Part shown: positions 7,107-15,414 of the stretch, piece by piece
Layout of the letters: every line of letters starts with the position of its first letter
Numbering within the stretch: position 1 is the first letter of the stretch
DNA from: Ruminococcoides sp052118065
GTDB taxonomy: Bacteria; Bacillota; Clostridia; Oscillospirales; Acutalibacteraceae
Assembly: GCA_052118065.1 (NCBI GenBank)
Contig: JBQKHY010000003.1
Span: 68,683-132,682, forward strand
DNA: 64,000 nt
Direction of reading: 5' to 3'
The notes under the pieces: generated by a model
Seen by the model: only the letters and a program-made list of their open reading frames with translations
Databases searched by the model: none
What the model was told of the DNA's origin: nothing
Made by a program: the position numbers and the translations under genes

Positions 7107-7976
7107 TTAAGATAAGTTTCTTTCACCTTGGAATGTAAGGGCAAACATACCTTGACCAACATGGGAACCAATGATAGGTCCGACTTTAACAATTTTAACT
7201 TCCTTAACAAGTGGAGTAACCATTTCTTTTAACTTTTCAGCTTTTTCAGGACATTCGGCATGTGCAACAAAAACTGTTTGTTCCTTTAGGTTTACACCAT
7301 CTCTTTTTGCTCTGTCAATTAGAGTTGAATATGTTTTCATATTACCTCTGACTTTAGCAACTGCAATTAGTTTACCGTCATTATCAACAGAGATAAGAGG
7401 CTTAATCTGTAATGCTTTACCGAAAGCTGCTGATAAAGCACCGATTCTGCCACCTTTTTTAAGTTGGTCTAAATCGTCAACAACAAACCAGTGACAAATT
7501 TTCATCTTTGTATCTTCAATATAGTTACATAGTTCTTCAAATGATGCACCATCATTCATCTTTACACCGGCTAGATAAGCAAGATAACCTTCACCAACAG
7601 AAGCTGAAAGTGAGTCAATTACACAAATCTTTCTTTCAGGATACTTTTCCTTCAATTCTTCAACTGCAATTTTGCAAGTGTTATATGTGCCACTCATACC
7701 GGAAGTGAAGCAAATATAAATAATATCTTTACCTTCCTTTAAGAATGGTTCAAAGCTATTTGCAAATGTATCGTATTGAACTTGAGCGGTTGTTACATTA
7801 GCGCCGTTTTTAAGTGCAGCATAAAAGTCACTTAATGTCATTTCTCTTTCATCAAGATAATGAGAGTAGTTTTTGTTATCAACAGAAAATTGCATTGGGA
7901 TAATTTCAATACCTTGTTCTTTAGCAATTTCGTCAGTTAAGTCGCAAGTGGAATCACAAAATAATTTATAATCCAT
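7107..7976 (-). CDS. DegV family fatty-acid-binding protein
   Basis: A 289-residue DegV/FakB-type protein, a cytoplasmic two-domain carrier that binds a fatty acid; in characterised systems FakB presents the acyl chain to the kinase FakA. The N-terminal DSTCDL motif at residues 8-13, the TSGMSGTYN segment near 90-98, and the LDQLKKGGRIG and GPIIGSHVGQG segments are family hallmarks, with conserved Ser/Thr and His residues contacting the carboxylate. No fakA gene is adjacent, so its partner is not visible here. GGAGGT precedes the start and a minus-strand promoter lies at 8018-8046. The ligand cannot be told from sequence. Confidence 0.92.
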   Translation of the reverse strand: MDYKLFCDSTCDLTDEIAKEQGIEIIPMQFSVDNKNYSHYLDEREMTLSDFYAALKNGANVTTAQVQYDTFANSFEPFLKEGKDIIYICFTSGMSGTYNTCKIAVEELKEKYPERKICVIDSLSASVGEGYLAYLAGVKMNDGASFEELCNYIEDTKMKICHWFVVDDLDQLKKGGRIGALSAAFGKALQIKPLISVDNDGKLIAVAKVRGNMKTYSTLIDRAKRDGVNLKEQTVFVAHAECPEKAEKLKEMVTPLVKEVKIVKVGPIIGSHVGQGMFALTFQGERNLS

Positions 7977-8017
7977 ATTAACCTCCGGGTTATATTAATA
8001 AATTTACATACATATTA

Positions 8018-8046
8018 ATAATAACAAAGGTAAATTAAAAAGTCAA
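8018..8046 (-). promoter_or_regulatory. Putative sigma-A promoter of degV
   Basis: On the minus strand TTGACT (8041-8046) and TATTAT (8018-8023) are separated by exactly 17 bp, giving a start near 8011 and a leader of about 35 nt. The -35 element abuts the SD of the divergent ylmC/ymxH gene. Confidence 0.6.
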
Positions 8047-8057
8047 CGGAGGTTACT

Positions 8058-8351
8058 ATGAATTGTAGTTTTTATGAACTTCGTCATAAGGAGGTGATTA
8101 ACCGTTCAAATGGTTGTAGAATCGGTTATGTCGATGACTTAGAGATAGATACATGTAATGCAACACTTTGTTCACTTATAATATATGGTGGCTTTAGGTG
8201 CTTTGGTTTGCTGGGCAGAAAGCAAGATTTTATCATTCCATGGTCCAAAATCGGACTGATAGGTGAAGATACCATCCTTGTAGATTGGAACATTCCCACA
8301 CCACCACCTAAGAAAATGTTTGGAGGTTTTAAACGCAGAAGACAAAAATAG
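8058..8351 (+). CDS. YlmC/YmxH family PRC-barrel protein
   Basis: A 97-residue protein of the YlmC/YmxH sporulation-associated family, which has a PRC-barrel beta fold. Characteristic features are the N-terminal ELRHKEVIN segment, GCRIGYVDDLEID, a hydrophobic strand (LIIYG) and IPWSKIGLIGEDTILVDW near the end. Homologues in Bacillus and Clostridium are expressed in sporulating cells but have no defined biochemical activity. The C-terminal tail is basic and proline-containing (PTPPPKKMFGGFKRRRQK). ACGGAGGT gives an optimal SD. It is divergent from degV, and a weak hairpin follows. Function beyond family membership is unknown. Confidence 0.85.
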   Translation: MNCSFYELRHKEVINRSNGCRIGYVDDLEIDTCNATLCSLIIYGGFRCFGLLGRKQDFIIPWSKIGLIGEDTILVDWNIPTPPPKKMFGGFKRRRQK

Positions 8352-8368
8352 CTATTCATTTGGTAATG

Positions 8369-8400
8369 TTGCACACTAATTAACACAATATCTTGTGCAA
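8369..8400 (+). terminator. Weak hairpin after ylmC/ymxH gene
   Basis: TTGCACA (8369-8375) can pair with TGTGCAA (8394-8400) across an 18-nt loop, followed by only four As. It may be a weak terminator or an operator-like dyad in front of the next promoter. Confidence 0.3.
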
Positions 8401-8407
8401 AAATCCG

Positions 8408-8436
8408 TTGAAATACATATTCTAAAGTAATATAAT
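8408..8436 (+). promoter_or_regulatory. Putative sigma-A promoter of the SleB-like hydrolase gene
   Basis: TTGAAA (8408-8413) and TATAAT (8431-8436) are 17 bp apart. The predicted transcript would begin near 8443 with a small hairpin, TGAAG and CTTCA (8443-8458), before the GAGG SD. Confidence 0.65.
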
Positions 8437-8483
8437 AATTAGTGAAGGTTTTTCTTCAAATTAAAAACTAAAGAGGAATTTTA

Positions 8484-9362
8484 ATGAGTAAATCAATGAA
8501 AGTAAGATTATTGATTGTCTTTCTTGTTGTTGCTATAACGCTAACTCCACTGGCTATACTTTATCCACGAGTTACAGCCTTAACCGAAATTGCTTATGAA
8601 GACGAAAAAGGTTCTTTAAACAGTGAAGGTAGTGATGAGTATGTTGGTATGGGTTATGGTAATGCCTTTGATATGTTTGGAGAAGCTGAAATTTCTTCAA
8701 CTACTGAACAGGCAACTGAGTCAACAACTCAGTCATCAACAAAGCAATATCAAGTAGCTGTTAAGAAAAATGACAGGACCCCAACAGAAAAAGGTTCTGA
8801 AGAACAGATTAAAACAACAACTACTACAAGAGAGTACGAAACCGAAACACTTGATTATTACCATGTAAAGAAAAATCAAGATGTAAAAGGTACTAAGTTG
8901 CGCACACTTTCTGAACCAAGTGAAAGCTCCAAGAAAAGACAACTTTCTGCAGGTTACTTAATTGCTATTAAAAATCCTGACCCTAATTATCAGTATGATG
9001 GTGTGAAAATCAAGATGACTGATAAAGACCTTGACATTGCAGGCAGACTTGTAATGGGTGAAGCCGGTTCAATGGGCTTTTATGGTTGTTGCCTTGTAGC
9101 TCAGGCTATCAGGGATACATATGTAATGGGCAACTTTAAGTCTATTGATGCAGTAAGAACAGGTTACGGTTACGATGGTAGTATTAAGTACAAGCCAAAT
9201 GATGCAGCAAGAAAAGCAGTTAAGTACATTTTAGAAGAAGGTCATTCAGCTATTCAACATAGAATTTTATATTTCTATAATCCTAGACTATGCGAAAGTA
9301 AATGGCATGAATCCCAAGATTATTTGCTTACATATAAAGATGTAAGATTCTTTGACAGGTAA
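8484..9362 (+). CDS. SleB-like cell wall hydrolase (spore cortex-lytic type)
   Basis: A 292-residue exported or membrane-anchored peptidoglycan hydrolase of the SleB/Hydrolase_2 family, whose best-known members are lytic transglycosylases that act on spore cortex. Residues 8-27 form an N-terminal hydrophobic segment after basic residues (no clear signal peptidase site, so it may stay anchored). Residues about 70-150 are a Thr/Ser/Glu/Lys-rich linker. The catalytic domain covers about 183-292, with the catalytic Glu193 in VMGEAG and the family segments VAQAIRDTY and YFYNPRLC. No SPOR or LysM domain is visible. GAGGAA precedes the ATG. A role in germination is inferred from family and neighbourhood; vegetative wall turnover is also possible. 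Confidence 0.88.
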   Translation: MSKSMKVRLLIVFLVVAITLTPLAILYPRVTALTEIAYEDEKGSLNSEGSDEYVGMGYGNAFDMFGEAEISSTTEQATESTTQSSTKQYQVAVKKNDRTPTEKGSEEQIKTTTTTREYETETLDYYHVKKNQDVKGTKLRTLSEPSESSKKRQLSAGYLIAIKNPDPNYQYDGVKIKMTDKDLDIAGRLVMGEAGSMGFYGCCLVAQAIRDTYVMGNFKSIDAVRTGYGYDGSIKYKPNDAARKAVKYILEEGHSAIQHRILYFYNPRLCESKWHESQDYLLTYKDVRFFDR

Positions 9363-9390
9363 TCAATACTTAAAATCACATAAAACTATA

Positions 9391-9436
9391 AAAAATCAAG
9401 TGTTTTTCTTACAAAAGCACTTGATTTTTCTTTTTA
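9391..9436 (+). terminator. Terminator after SleB-like gene
   Basis: AAAAATCAAGTG (9391-9402) pairs with CACTTGATTTTT (9418-9429), followed by CTTTTTATTT. The 3' arm also contains the -35 element of the next promoter. Confidence 0.85.
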
Positions 9437-9449
9437 TTTATGATAAAAT
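9421..9449 (+). promoter_or_regulatory. Sigma-A promoter of rpsB-tsf
   Basis: TTGATT (9421-9426), 17 bp, then TAAAAT (9444-9449) with an extended TG at 9441-9442. The -35 element is inside the 3' arm of the preceding terminator. Predicted start near 9456. Confidence 0.7.
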
Positions 9450-9455
9450 ATCAAT

Positions 9456-9557
9456 CGCATTACGCACGTGGGTGCTAATTGTCATGGTGGTAACTTAACT
9501 TCGGCAATTAAAATCAATAACACTCACGGAGGATTTAACCTAAGGAGGAAATTAAAA
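9456..9557 (+). promoter_or_regulatory. Structured leader of rpsB, candidate autoregulatory element
   Basis: About 100 nt separate the predicted start from the rpsB ATG. GTGGGTG (9468-9474) can pair with CACTCAC (9521-9527), and AATTG (9477-9481) with CAATT (9505-9509), giving a stacked two-part stem with an internal loop containing TGGTGGTAACTT. Leaders of this kind in front of rpsB often bind S2 to repress translation. The pairing is seen; the regulatory role is inference, and covariation would be needed to support it. AAGGAGGAA at 9542-9550 lies just outside the stem. Confidence 0.45.
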
Positions 9558-10289
9558 ATGGCAGTAGTTTCAATGAAACAGCTATTAGAAGCTGGTGTAC
9601 ACTTTGGTCACCAGACAAGAAGATGGAACCCTAAAATGGCAGAATACATCTTCACAGAAAGAAACGGTATCTATATTATTGATTTACAGAAGACCGTTAA
9701 GAAACTTGACGAAGCTTATAACTTCGTAAAGGAAATCTCAACAGAAGGTAAGAGCGTTCTTTTCGTTGGTACAAAGAAGCAGGCTCAGGAATCTGTTAAG
9801 GAAGAAGCTCTTCGTGCAGGTGCTTTCTATGTAAACGCTAGATGGCTAGGCGGTATGATGACTAACTTCACAACAATCAGAAGAAGAGTTGCTCGTCTAA
9901 AGCAGCTTCGTGCTATGGAAGAAGACGGTACATTTGATCTTCTACCAAAGAAGGAAGTTATCAAGCTAAATCTTGAAATTGAAAAGCTTGAAAAGTTCCT
10001 AGGTGGTATTAAAGATATGGATGAACTTCCAGGTGCTCTATTTATCATCGACCCAAGAAAAGAAAGAATCGCAGTTGCTGAAGCAAAGAAGCTAAATATT
10101 CCTATCGTTGCTATTGTTGATACAAACTGTGACCCAGATGAAATCGACTATGTTATTCCTGGTAACGATGACGCTATCCGTGCAGTTAAGCTAATCGCCG
10201 GTGCAATGGCAGATGCAGTTATCGAAGGCAGAGAAGGTCAGATGGGTGCTGCTGAAGTTGTTGAAGAAGAAGCAGCTGAAGAAGAATAA
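9558..10289 (+). CDS. rpsB: 30S ribosomal protein S2
   Basis: A 243-residue small-subunit ribosomal protein with the typical start MAVVSMKQLLEAGVHFGHQT and the signature segments RRWNPKMAEYIF, LFVGTKKQAQ and IFPKEERIAVAEA-like (DPRKERIAVAEA). The C-terminal tail is Glu-rich. The ATG at 9558 was chosen over an upstream in-frame GTG at 9468 because AAGGAGGAA sits seven bases before it and the upstream extension overlaps the structured leader. It is co-transcribed with tsf (48-nt gap), the universal rpsB-tsf pairing. Confidence 0.98.
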   Translation: MAVVSMKQLLEAGVHFGHQTRRWNPKMAEYIFTERNGIYIIDLQKTVKKLDEAYNFVKEISTEGKSVLFVGTKKQAQESVKEEALRAGAFYVNARWLGGMMTNFTTIRRRVARLKQLRAMEEDGTFDLLPKKEVIKLNLEIEKLEKFLGGIKDMDELPGALFIIDPRKERIAVAEAKKLNIPIVAIVDTNCDPDEIDYVIPGNDDAIRAVKLIAGAMADAVIEGREGQMGAAEVVEEEAAEEE

Positions 10290-10337
10290 TTAATATTCTA
10301 TTTTAAATTATATAATTACCACGAAAGGATGATATAA

Positions 10338-11249
10338 ATGGCATCATTTACAGCAAAAGATGTTAAGGCTTTAAGAGAACAGACCGGCTGCGGTATGATG
10401 GACTGTAAAAAGGCATTAGTTGAAGCAGACGGCGATATGGAAAAGGCTGTTGACTTTTTAAGAGAACAGGGTCTTGCAAAGCAGGCTAAGAAGGCAAGCA
10501 GAGTTGCTGCTGAAGGTATGGCTTTTGCTATGACTACAGAAGATCACAAGAAGGGTGTTGTAATCGAAGTTAATGCTGAAACTGACTTCGTTGCAAAGAA
10601 TGCTGATTTCCAGGCATTTGTAAACACTTGTGCTCAGACAGTTATTGATAATAATCCAGCTGATGTTGAAGCTCTACTAGCTTGTAACGCATCAGGTACA
10701 GATAAGACAGTTGCTGAACTACTTCAGGAAAAGGTTCTTGTTATCGGCGAAAACATTCAGATTCGTCGTTTCAAGCTAATGGAAGGTGCTTGTGTAGCTT
10801 ATGTTCACGCAGGTGGCGTTATCGGTGTTCTTGTTAACTTCAAGACAGATCTAGCTGACAAGCCTGAATTCGTAACATACGGTAAGGATGTTGCAATGCA
10901 GATTGCTGCTCTTAACACTCCATACCTAAAGGAATCAGATGTTCCTGCAGAAGTTCTAGAACATGAAAAAGAAATCATGAAGGCTGAAGTTGTTAATTCA
11001 GGTAAGCCTGAAGCAATTGCTGATAAGATTGTTATGGGTAAGATTGGCAAGTTCTACAAAGAAAACTGCCTACTAGACCAGGCTTTCGTAAAGGAAAACA
11101 AGATTTCTGTTCAGCAGTACACAAACAACACTGCTAAAGAACTTGGCGGTTCTATCGAAATTACTGAATTCGTTCGTTTTGAAAAGGGCGAAGGCATTGA
11201 AAAGCGTGAAGACGACTTTGCAGCAGAAGTTGCAGCAATGACTAAGTAA
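10338..11249 (+). CDS. tsf: Elongation factor Ts
   Basis: Guanine nucleotide exchange factor for EF-Tu. The 303-residue protein opens with the TS-N domain (FTAKDVKALREQTGCGMMDCKKAL), followed by the two EF-Ts core domains containing the EVNAETDFVAKN signature near residues 75-86 and the C-terminal AKELGGSIEITEFVRF segment. Length is normal for Firmicutes (290-305). SD AAAGGATG lies upstream of the ATG, and a strong terminator follows, so rpsB-tsf forms a two-gene unit separate from the pyrH operon. Confidence 0.98.
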   Translation: MASFTAKDVKALREQTGCGMMDCKKALVEADGDMEKAVDFLREQGLAKQAKKASRVAAEGMAFAMTTEDHKKGVVIEVNAETDFVAKNADFQAFVNTCAQTVIDNNPADVEALLACNASGTDKTVAELLQEKVLVIGENIQIRRFKLMEGACVAYVHAGGVIGVLVNFKTDLADKPEFVTYGKDVAMQIAALNTPYLKESDVPAEVLEHEKEIMKAEVVNSGKPEAIADKIVMGKIGKFYKENCLLDQAFVKENKISVQQYTNNTAKELGGSIEITEFVRFEKGEGIEKREDDFAAEVAAMTK

Positions 11250-11269
11250 TTTAATTTTTGCTAATATTT

Positions 11270-11300
11270 AAGGCTATCTCCTATGAGGTAGCCTTTTTTC
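11270..11300 (+). terminator. Terminator after tsf
   Basis: An 11-bp stem, AAGGCTATCTC and GAGGTAGCCTT (one GU pair), with a CTAT loop, followed by a T-run. Confidence 0.92.
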
Positions 11301-11335
11301 TATATATTTTTTGTTAAAAATCATTAATAATTACC

Positions 11336-11364
11336 TTTACAATTTTCTTTGTTTAGTGTACAAT
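11336..11364 (+). promoter_or_regulatory. Sigma-A promoter of the pyrH-polC operon
   Basis: TTTACA (11336-11341) and TACAAT (11359-11364) with exactly 17 bp between them; predicted start near 11371, about 37 nt before pyrH. Confidence 0.7.
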
Positions 11365-11407
11365 TATAGTGTCTAAAAATATATATTATGGATAGGAGTG
11401 TAATTCC

Positions 11408-12115
11408 ATGGAAAAGAAATATAATCGTGTTTTACTTAAATTATCCGGCGAGTCACTTGCCGGTGATGAAAAGAAAGGTATTAACTTTGACATTGTTGAA
11501 ACTTTTTGTAAGTCAATCAAAAAGTGTGTAGATGCCGGTGTTCAGGTTGCTATTGTTGTTGGTGGTGGTAACTTCTGGCGTGGCAGAAGTTCAGGTAAAA
11601 TGGACAGAACAAGAGCTGACCATATGGGTATGCTAGCTACTACTATCAATGCTTTAGGTGTTGGCGATACACTGGAACAAGAGGGTGTTGATGTTAGAGT
11701 TATGACTGCTATTTCAATGCCACAGGTTGCTGAACCATACATTCGTAATCGTGCAGTTCGTCACCTTGAAAAGGGCAGAGTTGTAATCTTTGGTTGTGGC
11801 ACAGGTAATCCGTTCTTTAGCACAGATACTGCTGCTGCTCTTCGTGCAGTAGAAATTGATGCTGACATTATTATGAAAGCTACAATGGTTGATGGTGTTT
11901 ATGACAGTGACCCTAAGAAAAATCCTAATGCTAAGAAGTATGATAAGGTTACATATGATGAAGTTCTTGCTAATAACCTAGCTGTTATGGATAGCACAGC
12001 TGCTTCACTATGTAAGGATAACGATATGCCTATCTTAGTATTTAGTGTTAATGAACCTGACAATATTTTCAGAGCAGTATGTGGCGAAAATATTGGTACA
12101 ATTTGCGAAAAGTAA
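11408..12115 (+). CDS. pyrH: UMP kinase
   Basis: Hexameric bacterial UMP kinase of the amino acid kinase fold, converting UMP to UDP with ATP for nucleotide synthesis. The 235-residue protein has the N-terminal LLKLSGESLAG motif, GGGNFWRG near residues 50-57, and the TDTAAALRA and KATMVDGVYDSDP segments that contact UMP and ATP. GATAGGAGTG is the SD. First gene of a long unit; the order pyrH-frr-uppS-cdsA-dxr-rseP-ispG-polC is a conserved Firmicute order that couples translation, isoprenoid and phospholipid synthesis. Confidence 0.97.
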   Translation: MEKKYNRVLLKLSGESLAGDEKKGINFDIVETFCKSIKKCVDAGVQVAIVVGGGNFWRGRSSGKMDRTRADHMGMLATTINALGVGDTLEQEGVDVRVMTAISMPQVAEPYIRNRAVRHLEKGRVVIFGCGTGNPFFSTDTAAALRAVEIDADIIMKATMVDGVYDSDPKKNPNAKKYDKVTYDEVLANNLAVMDSTAASLCKDNDMPILVFSVNEPDNIFRAVCGENIGTICEK

Positions 12116-12131
12116 TTTGGAGGATATATAA

Positions 12132-12686
12132 ATGCAAACAGTTATTAATGGTACAAAGGATAAAATGCAGAGAAGAGTAAACCACCTTGAAGATGAATAT
12201 AGTGGTATTCGTGCAGGTAGAGCAAACCCTGCAGTTCTTGATAAGGTAACAGTTGATTACTATGGCACACCTACACCTGTAAATCAGGTTGCAGCAGTTT
12301 CAATTGCCGAAGCCAGAACACTTGTTGTTCAGCCTTGGGACACTTCTCTACTAAAGGACCTAGAAAGAGCAATTCAGATGTCTGATGTTGGTATTAACCC
12401 ACAGAATGACGGTAAGGTTTTAAGACTTAACTTTCCACCTCTAACAGAGGATAGAAGAAAAGAAATCGTTAAAGAAATCAAGGAAATGGCTGAAGAATCT
12501 AAGGTTCAGGTTCGTAACGCAAGAAGAGAAGCTATTGATAAGATTAAAGCTCTTAAGAAGTCCGGCGACATTACCGAAGATGACCAGAAAAACGGTGAAA
12601 AGAAAGTACAGGACTTAACAGATAAGTTCACTAAAGAAATAGATGCTATTTCTGATAAAAAGCAAAAGGAAATTATGGCAATCTAA
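12132..12686 (+). CDS. frr: Ribosome recycling factor
   Basis: Factor that, with EF-G, splits post-termination ribosomes. The 184-residue length matches the family (about 185). The three-helix bundle shows coiled-coil features, with RAGRANPAVLDKVTVDYYG near residues 30-48, the domain II strand region around residues 40-100, and the family signature PPLTEDRRKEIVK near 107-119. GGAGG precedes the ATG by nine bases, 16 nt after pyrH. Confidence 0.98.
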   Translation: MQTVINGTKDKMQRRVNHLEDEYSGIRAGRANPAVLDKVTVDYYGTPTPVNQVAAVSIAEARTLVVQPWDTSLLKDLERAIQMSDVGINPQNDGKVLRLNFPPLTEDRRKEIVKEIKEMAEESKVQVRNARREAIDKIKALKKSGDITEDDQKNGEKKVQDLTDKFTKEIDAISDKKQKEIMAI

Positions 12687-12687
12687 A

Positions 12688-13428
12688 ATGGCTTTATTTA
12701 GAAAAAAACAAGAATATTCAATAGACAACATTATTCTACCTGAACATGTTGGAATTATAATGGATGGTAACGGCAGATGGGCAAAGAAAAGAGGTTTACC
12801 TCGTAGTGCCGGACATTCTGCCGGTGCAAAGAACTTTAGAAAAATAATTCGTTATTGTAGTGATATTGGCATTAAGTACCTTACTATGTATGCTTTTTCT
12901 ACAGAGAATTGGAAAAGACCTCAAGATGAAGTTGATGCTTTAATGAAACTGTTTAAACAGTATCTTGAAGAAGCATTAAGAGATTTCCGGGATGATGTTA
13001 TTAAACTAAAGTTCATCGGTGACATTCATGGCTTTTCTGAAGATTTACAAAAGCTTATGATTGACGCTGAAGAAGGCAGTAAAGACAGAACCGGTATGGT
13101 GCTTAACCTAGCTATGAACTACGGTGGTCGTGATGAACTTGTTATGGCTACAAAGTCTATAGCAGAAAAAGTTAAGAATGGTGAGCTTTCTGTTGATGAT
13201 ATAACAGAAGATACTATTTCAAATAATATCTATACTGCCGGTCAGCCTGATCCTGATTTAATCATTAGACCATCCGGCGAATATAGAACTTCCAACTTCC
13301 TATTGTGGCAATCTGCATATTCCGAATATGTAATTATGGATAAGTTGTGGCCTGATTTTAACTTTGATGATATGAATTACGCCTTAATTGAATATGCCAA
13401 GAGAAACCGTCGATTTGGTGGGGTTTAG
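12688..13428 (+). CDS. uppS: Isoprenyl transferase (undecaprenyl diphosphate synthase)
   Basis: Cis-prenyltransferase that extends farnesyl diphosphate to undecaprenyl diphosphate, the lipid carrier of wall synthesis. The protein has the catalytic IIMDGNGRWAKKRG motif (Asp binds Mg-diphosphate), YAFSTENWKRP, and the C-terminal RPSGEYRTSNFLLWQ and EYVIMDKLWPDF segments; 246 residues is normal. The ATG at 12688, one base after the frr stop, was chosen because the resulting MALFRKKQEY start fits homologues; an upstream in-frame ATG at 12643 would overlap frr by 44 bases. AAAAGGAAA lies upstream at a longer than usual distance, so translational coupling to frr is likely. Confidence 0.95.
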   Translation: MALFRKKQEYSIDNIILPEHVGIIMDGNGRWAKKRGLPRSAGHSAGAKNFRKIIRYCSDIGIKYLTMYAFSTENWKRPQDEVDALMKLFKQYLEEALRDFRDDVIKLKFIGDIHGFSEDLQKLMIDAEEGSKDRTGMVLNLAMNYGGRDELVMATKSIAEKVKNGELSVDDITEDTISNNIYTAGQPDPDLIIRPSGEYRTSNFLLWQSAYSEYVIMDKLWPDFNFDDMNYALIEYAKRNRRFGGV

Positions 13429-13437
13429 GAGGATAAT

Positions 13438-14256
13438 ATGAAAACAAGACTTATTACTGCCGGTATTGGTATAGGAATAGCAATAGTTGTATTGCTATTA
13501 AGTCAGTTCGTTTCACCACTATTTACTACAATTATTATTTCACTTCTTACTGCTCTTATGGTGTCAGAAGTGTTAACAGCCAAGAAACTTTTAAAAGAAT
13601 ACAGAATTAGTTTGTTAAGTATTGCTTTTGGTTTTGCAATGCCTATGGTATCATTTACAAGATTTAATTTCTTGCCGTTCTTTATTTACCTAATTGCAAT
13701 GCTTTGTATGATGGTGTTCTTCCATCATGAAGTTAGATTAGGCGACATTGCCTATGCATTCTTTACAACCGTACTTATTACAACAGGTATGGGTGCAACA
13801 ACTTACTTAACAACGTTGTTTGATATTTATACTGCATTCTATGCAGTACTTATTATGGGTGTACCTTGGATTGCTGATGCCGGTGCTTATTTTGCCGGTG
13901 TAAAGTACGGCAAACATAAGCTTTGCCCTGAAATCAGCCCTAAAAAGACTATTGAAGGTGCAGCCGGTGGTGTTTTAGCCGGAATTCTTAGTGCCGTTAT
14001 TATCGGATTAATCTTTAACTTTATTTTTGGTTATGATTACATTAATTATTGGGCATTAATTATTATCGGACTTGTTAATACACCACTATCAATGCTAGGT
14101 GACCTTTCATTCTCTATTATAAAGAGAACTCTTGGTATTAAGGATTACGGTAGTATTATGCCGGGTCATGGTGGTATGCTAGATAGATTTGATAGTGTTA
14201 TTGTTACTGCACCATTTGTTTATGTAGTAACACTATTTACTGTGATTATTATATAA
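13438..14256 (+). CDS. cdsA: Phosphatidate cytidylyltransferase
   Basis: Integral membrane enzyme making CDP-diacylglycerol from phosphatidate and CTP, the precursor of acidic and zwitterionic phospholipids. The 272-residue protein has about seven or eight predicted membrane helices and the C-terminal CDS signature: the segment SMLGDLSFSIIKR followed by GIKDYGSIMPGHGGMLDRFDS, including the metal-binding Asp residues. TAGGAGGATAAT precedes the ATG. It follows uppS by nine bases, as expected in this operon. Confidence 0.96.
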   Translation: MKTRLITAGIGIGIAIVVLLLSQFVSPLFTTIIISLLTALMVSEVLTAKKLLKEYRISLLSIAFGFAMPMVSFTRFNFLPFFIYLIAMLCMMVFFHHEVRLGDIAYAFFTTVLITTGMGATTYLTTLFDIYTAFYAVLIMGVPWIADAGAYFAGVKYGKHKLCPEISPKKTIEGAAGGVLAGILSAVIIGLIFNFIFGYDYINYWALIIIGLVNTPLSMLGDLSFSIIKRTLGIKDYGSIMPGHGGMLDRFDSVIVTAPFVYVVTLFTVIII

Positions 14257-14265
14257 GAGGTTAAA

Positions 14266-15414
14266 ATGGTTAAGAATATATCAATTTTGGGTTCAACAGG
14301 TTCAATCGGAACTCAGGCTCTTGATGTATCTCGCAAACTAAACTTAAATATATCAGCTATAACTGCATATAGTAATATTGATATTTTAGAACAACAGGTG
14401 AGAGAGTTTAATCCCTCTCTTGCTGTTGTTTTTTGCGAAGATAAGGCAAAAGAATTTAAAACAAAAATTGCCGATACTAATACAAAAGTCCTTTCAGGTA
14501 TGGATGGACTTATTGAAGCAGCAACAATTTCTTCAGCAGATATGGTTCTGAATTCTGTTGTTGGTATGGTTGGTTTAACACCGACTTTAGCTGCAATTAA
14601 TGCACATAAGGATATTGCCTTAGCTAATAAAGAAACTTTAGTTGCAGGTGGTAGCCTTGTAATGGATGCATTAAAAAAGAATAATGTAAATATGTACCCT
14701 GTAGATAGTGAACACTCGGCTATCTTCCAATGTTTACAAGGTATGAACCAAAAGAAAGAACTTAAGAAGTTAATTCTTACTGCATCAGGTGGTCCATTCT
14801 TTGGTAAGAAAATTGATGACCTAAAGAATGTTACAGTTAAAGATGCACTTAATCATCCTAACTGGTCTATGGGTGCAAAGATTACAATTGACTCAGCATC
14901 CATGATGAACAAAGGTCTTGAAATTATTGAGGCTAGTTGGCTATTTGATATGCCACAGGATAAGATAGATGTTGTAGTTCATAGAGAGTCAATTATTCAT
15001 AGTATGATTGAGTTTGTGGATAATTCTGTTATAGCACAGTTGGGATTACCTGATATGAGAATTCCGATTCAGTATGCTATTACATATCCAAACAGATATG
15101 GAAGTCCTGTTAAAGAGCTTGATTTAACAGAAATTTCCAATTTGTCTTTCTATAAGCCTGATTATGAAACTTTTAAGTGTTTAAGAGCTTGTAAAAAGGC
15201 TATTGAAATTGGAAAAACTGCACCGGCTATTGCTAATGGTGCAAATGAGGTTGCAAATAAGATGTTTAGAGATGGCAAAATTAAATTTCTTGAAATTGGT
15301 GACCTTGTGTATGATGCATTAAATAATGTGGAAGTACAGGAGATAAAGAGAGTAGAAGATGTTTTAAATGCGGATAAATCTGCACGACAGTATGTATTAG
15401 ATTCTGTCAAGTAA
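14266..15414 (+). CDS. dxr: 1-deoxy-D-xylulose-5-phosphate reductoisomerase
   Basis: Second enzyme of the MEP isoprenoid pathway, reducing DXP to methylerythritol phosphate with NADPH. The 382-residue length is normal. Visible features are the Rossmann loop GSTGSIGTQALD near residues 7-18, ALANKETLVAGG near 120, the metal-binding VDSEHSAIFQ near 148, and the TIDSASMMNKGLE and VHRESIIHSM segments of the active-site loop. Together with ispG three genes on, it shows that this organism uses the MEP route. GAGG lies before the ATG. The stop TAA is directly followed by the start region of rseP. Confidence 0.97.
   Translation: MVKNISILGSTGSIGTQALDVSRKLNLNISAITAYSNIDILEQQVREFNPSLAVVFCEDKAKEFKTKIADTNTKVLSGMDGLIEAATISSADMVLNSVVGMVGLTPTLAAINAHKDIALANKETLVAGGSLVMDALKKNNVNMYPVDSEHSAIFQCLQGMNQKKELKKLILTASGGPFFGKKIDDLKNVTVKDALNHPNWSMGAKITIDSASMMNKGLEIIEASWLFDMPQDKIDVVVHRESIIHSMIEFVDNSVIAQLGLPDMRIPIQYAITYPNRYGSPVKELDLTEISNLSFYKPDYETFKCLRACKKAIEIGKTAPAIANGANEVANKMFRDGKIKFLEIGDLVYDALNNVEVQEIKRVEDVLNADKSARQYVLDSVK

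Noticed and set aside
7979..8056. Inverted repeat AACCTCCG...CGGAGGTT between degV and the ylmC/ymxH gene
   Set aside because: The two arms are simply the GGAGGT ribosome binding sites of the two divergent genes.
9468..9557. Upstream GTG extension of rpsB by 30 residues
   Set aside because: It overlaps the structured leader, and S2 homologues begin at the ATG at 9558, which has a much better SD.
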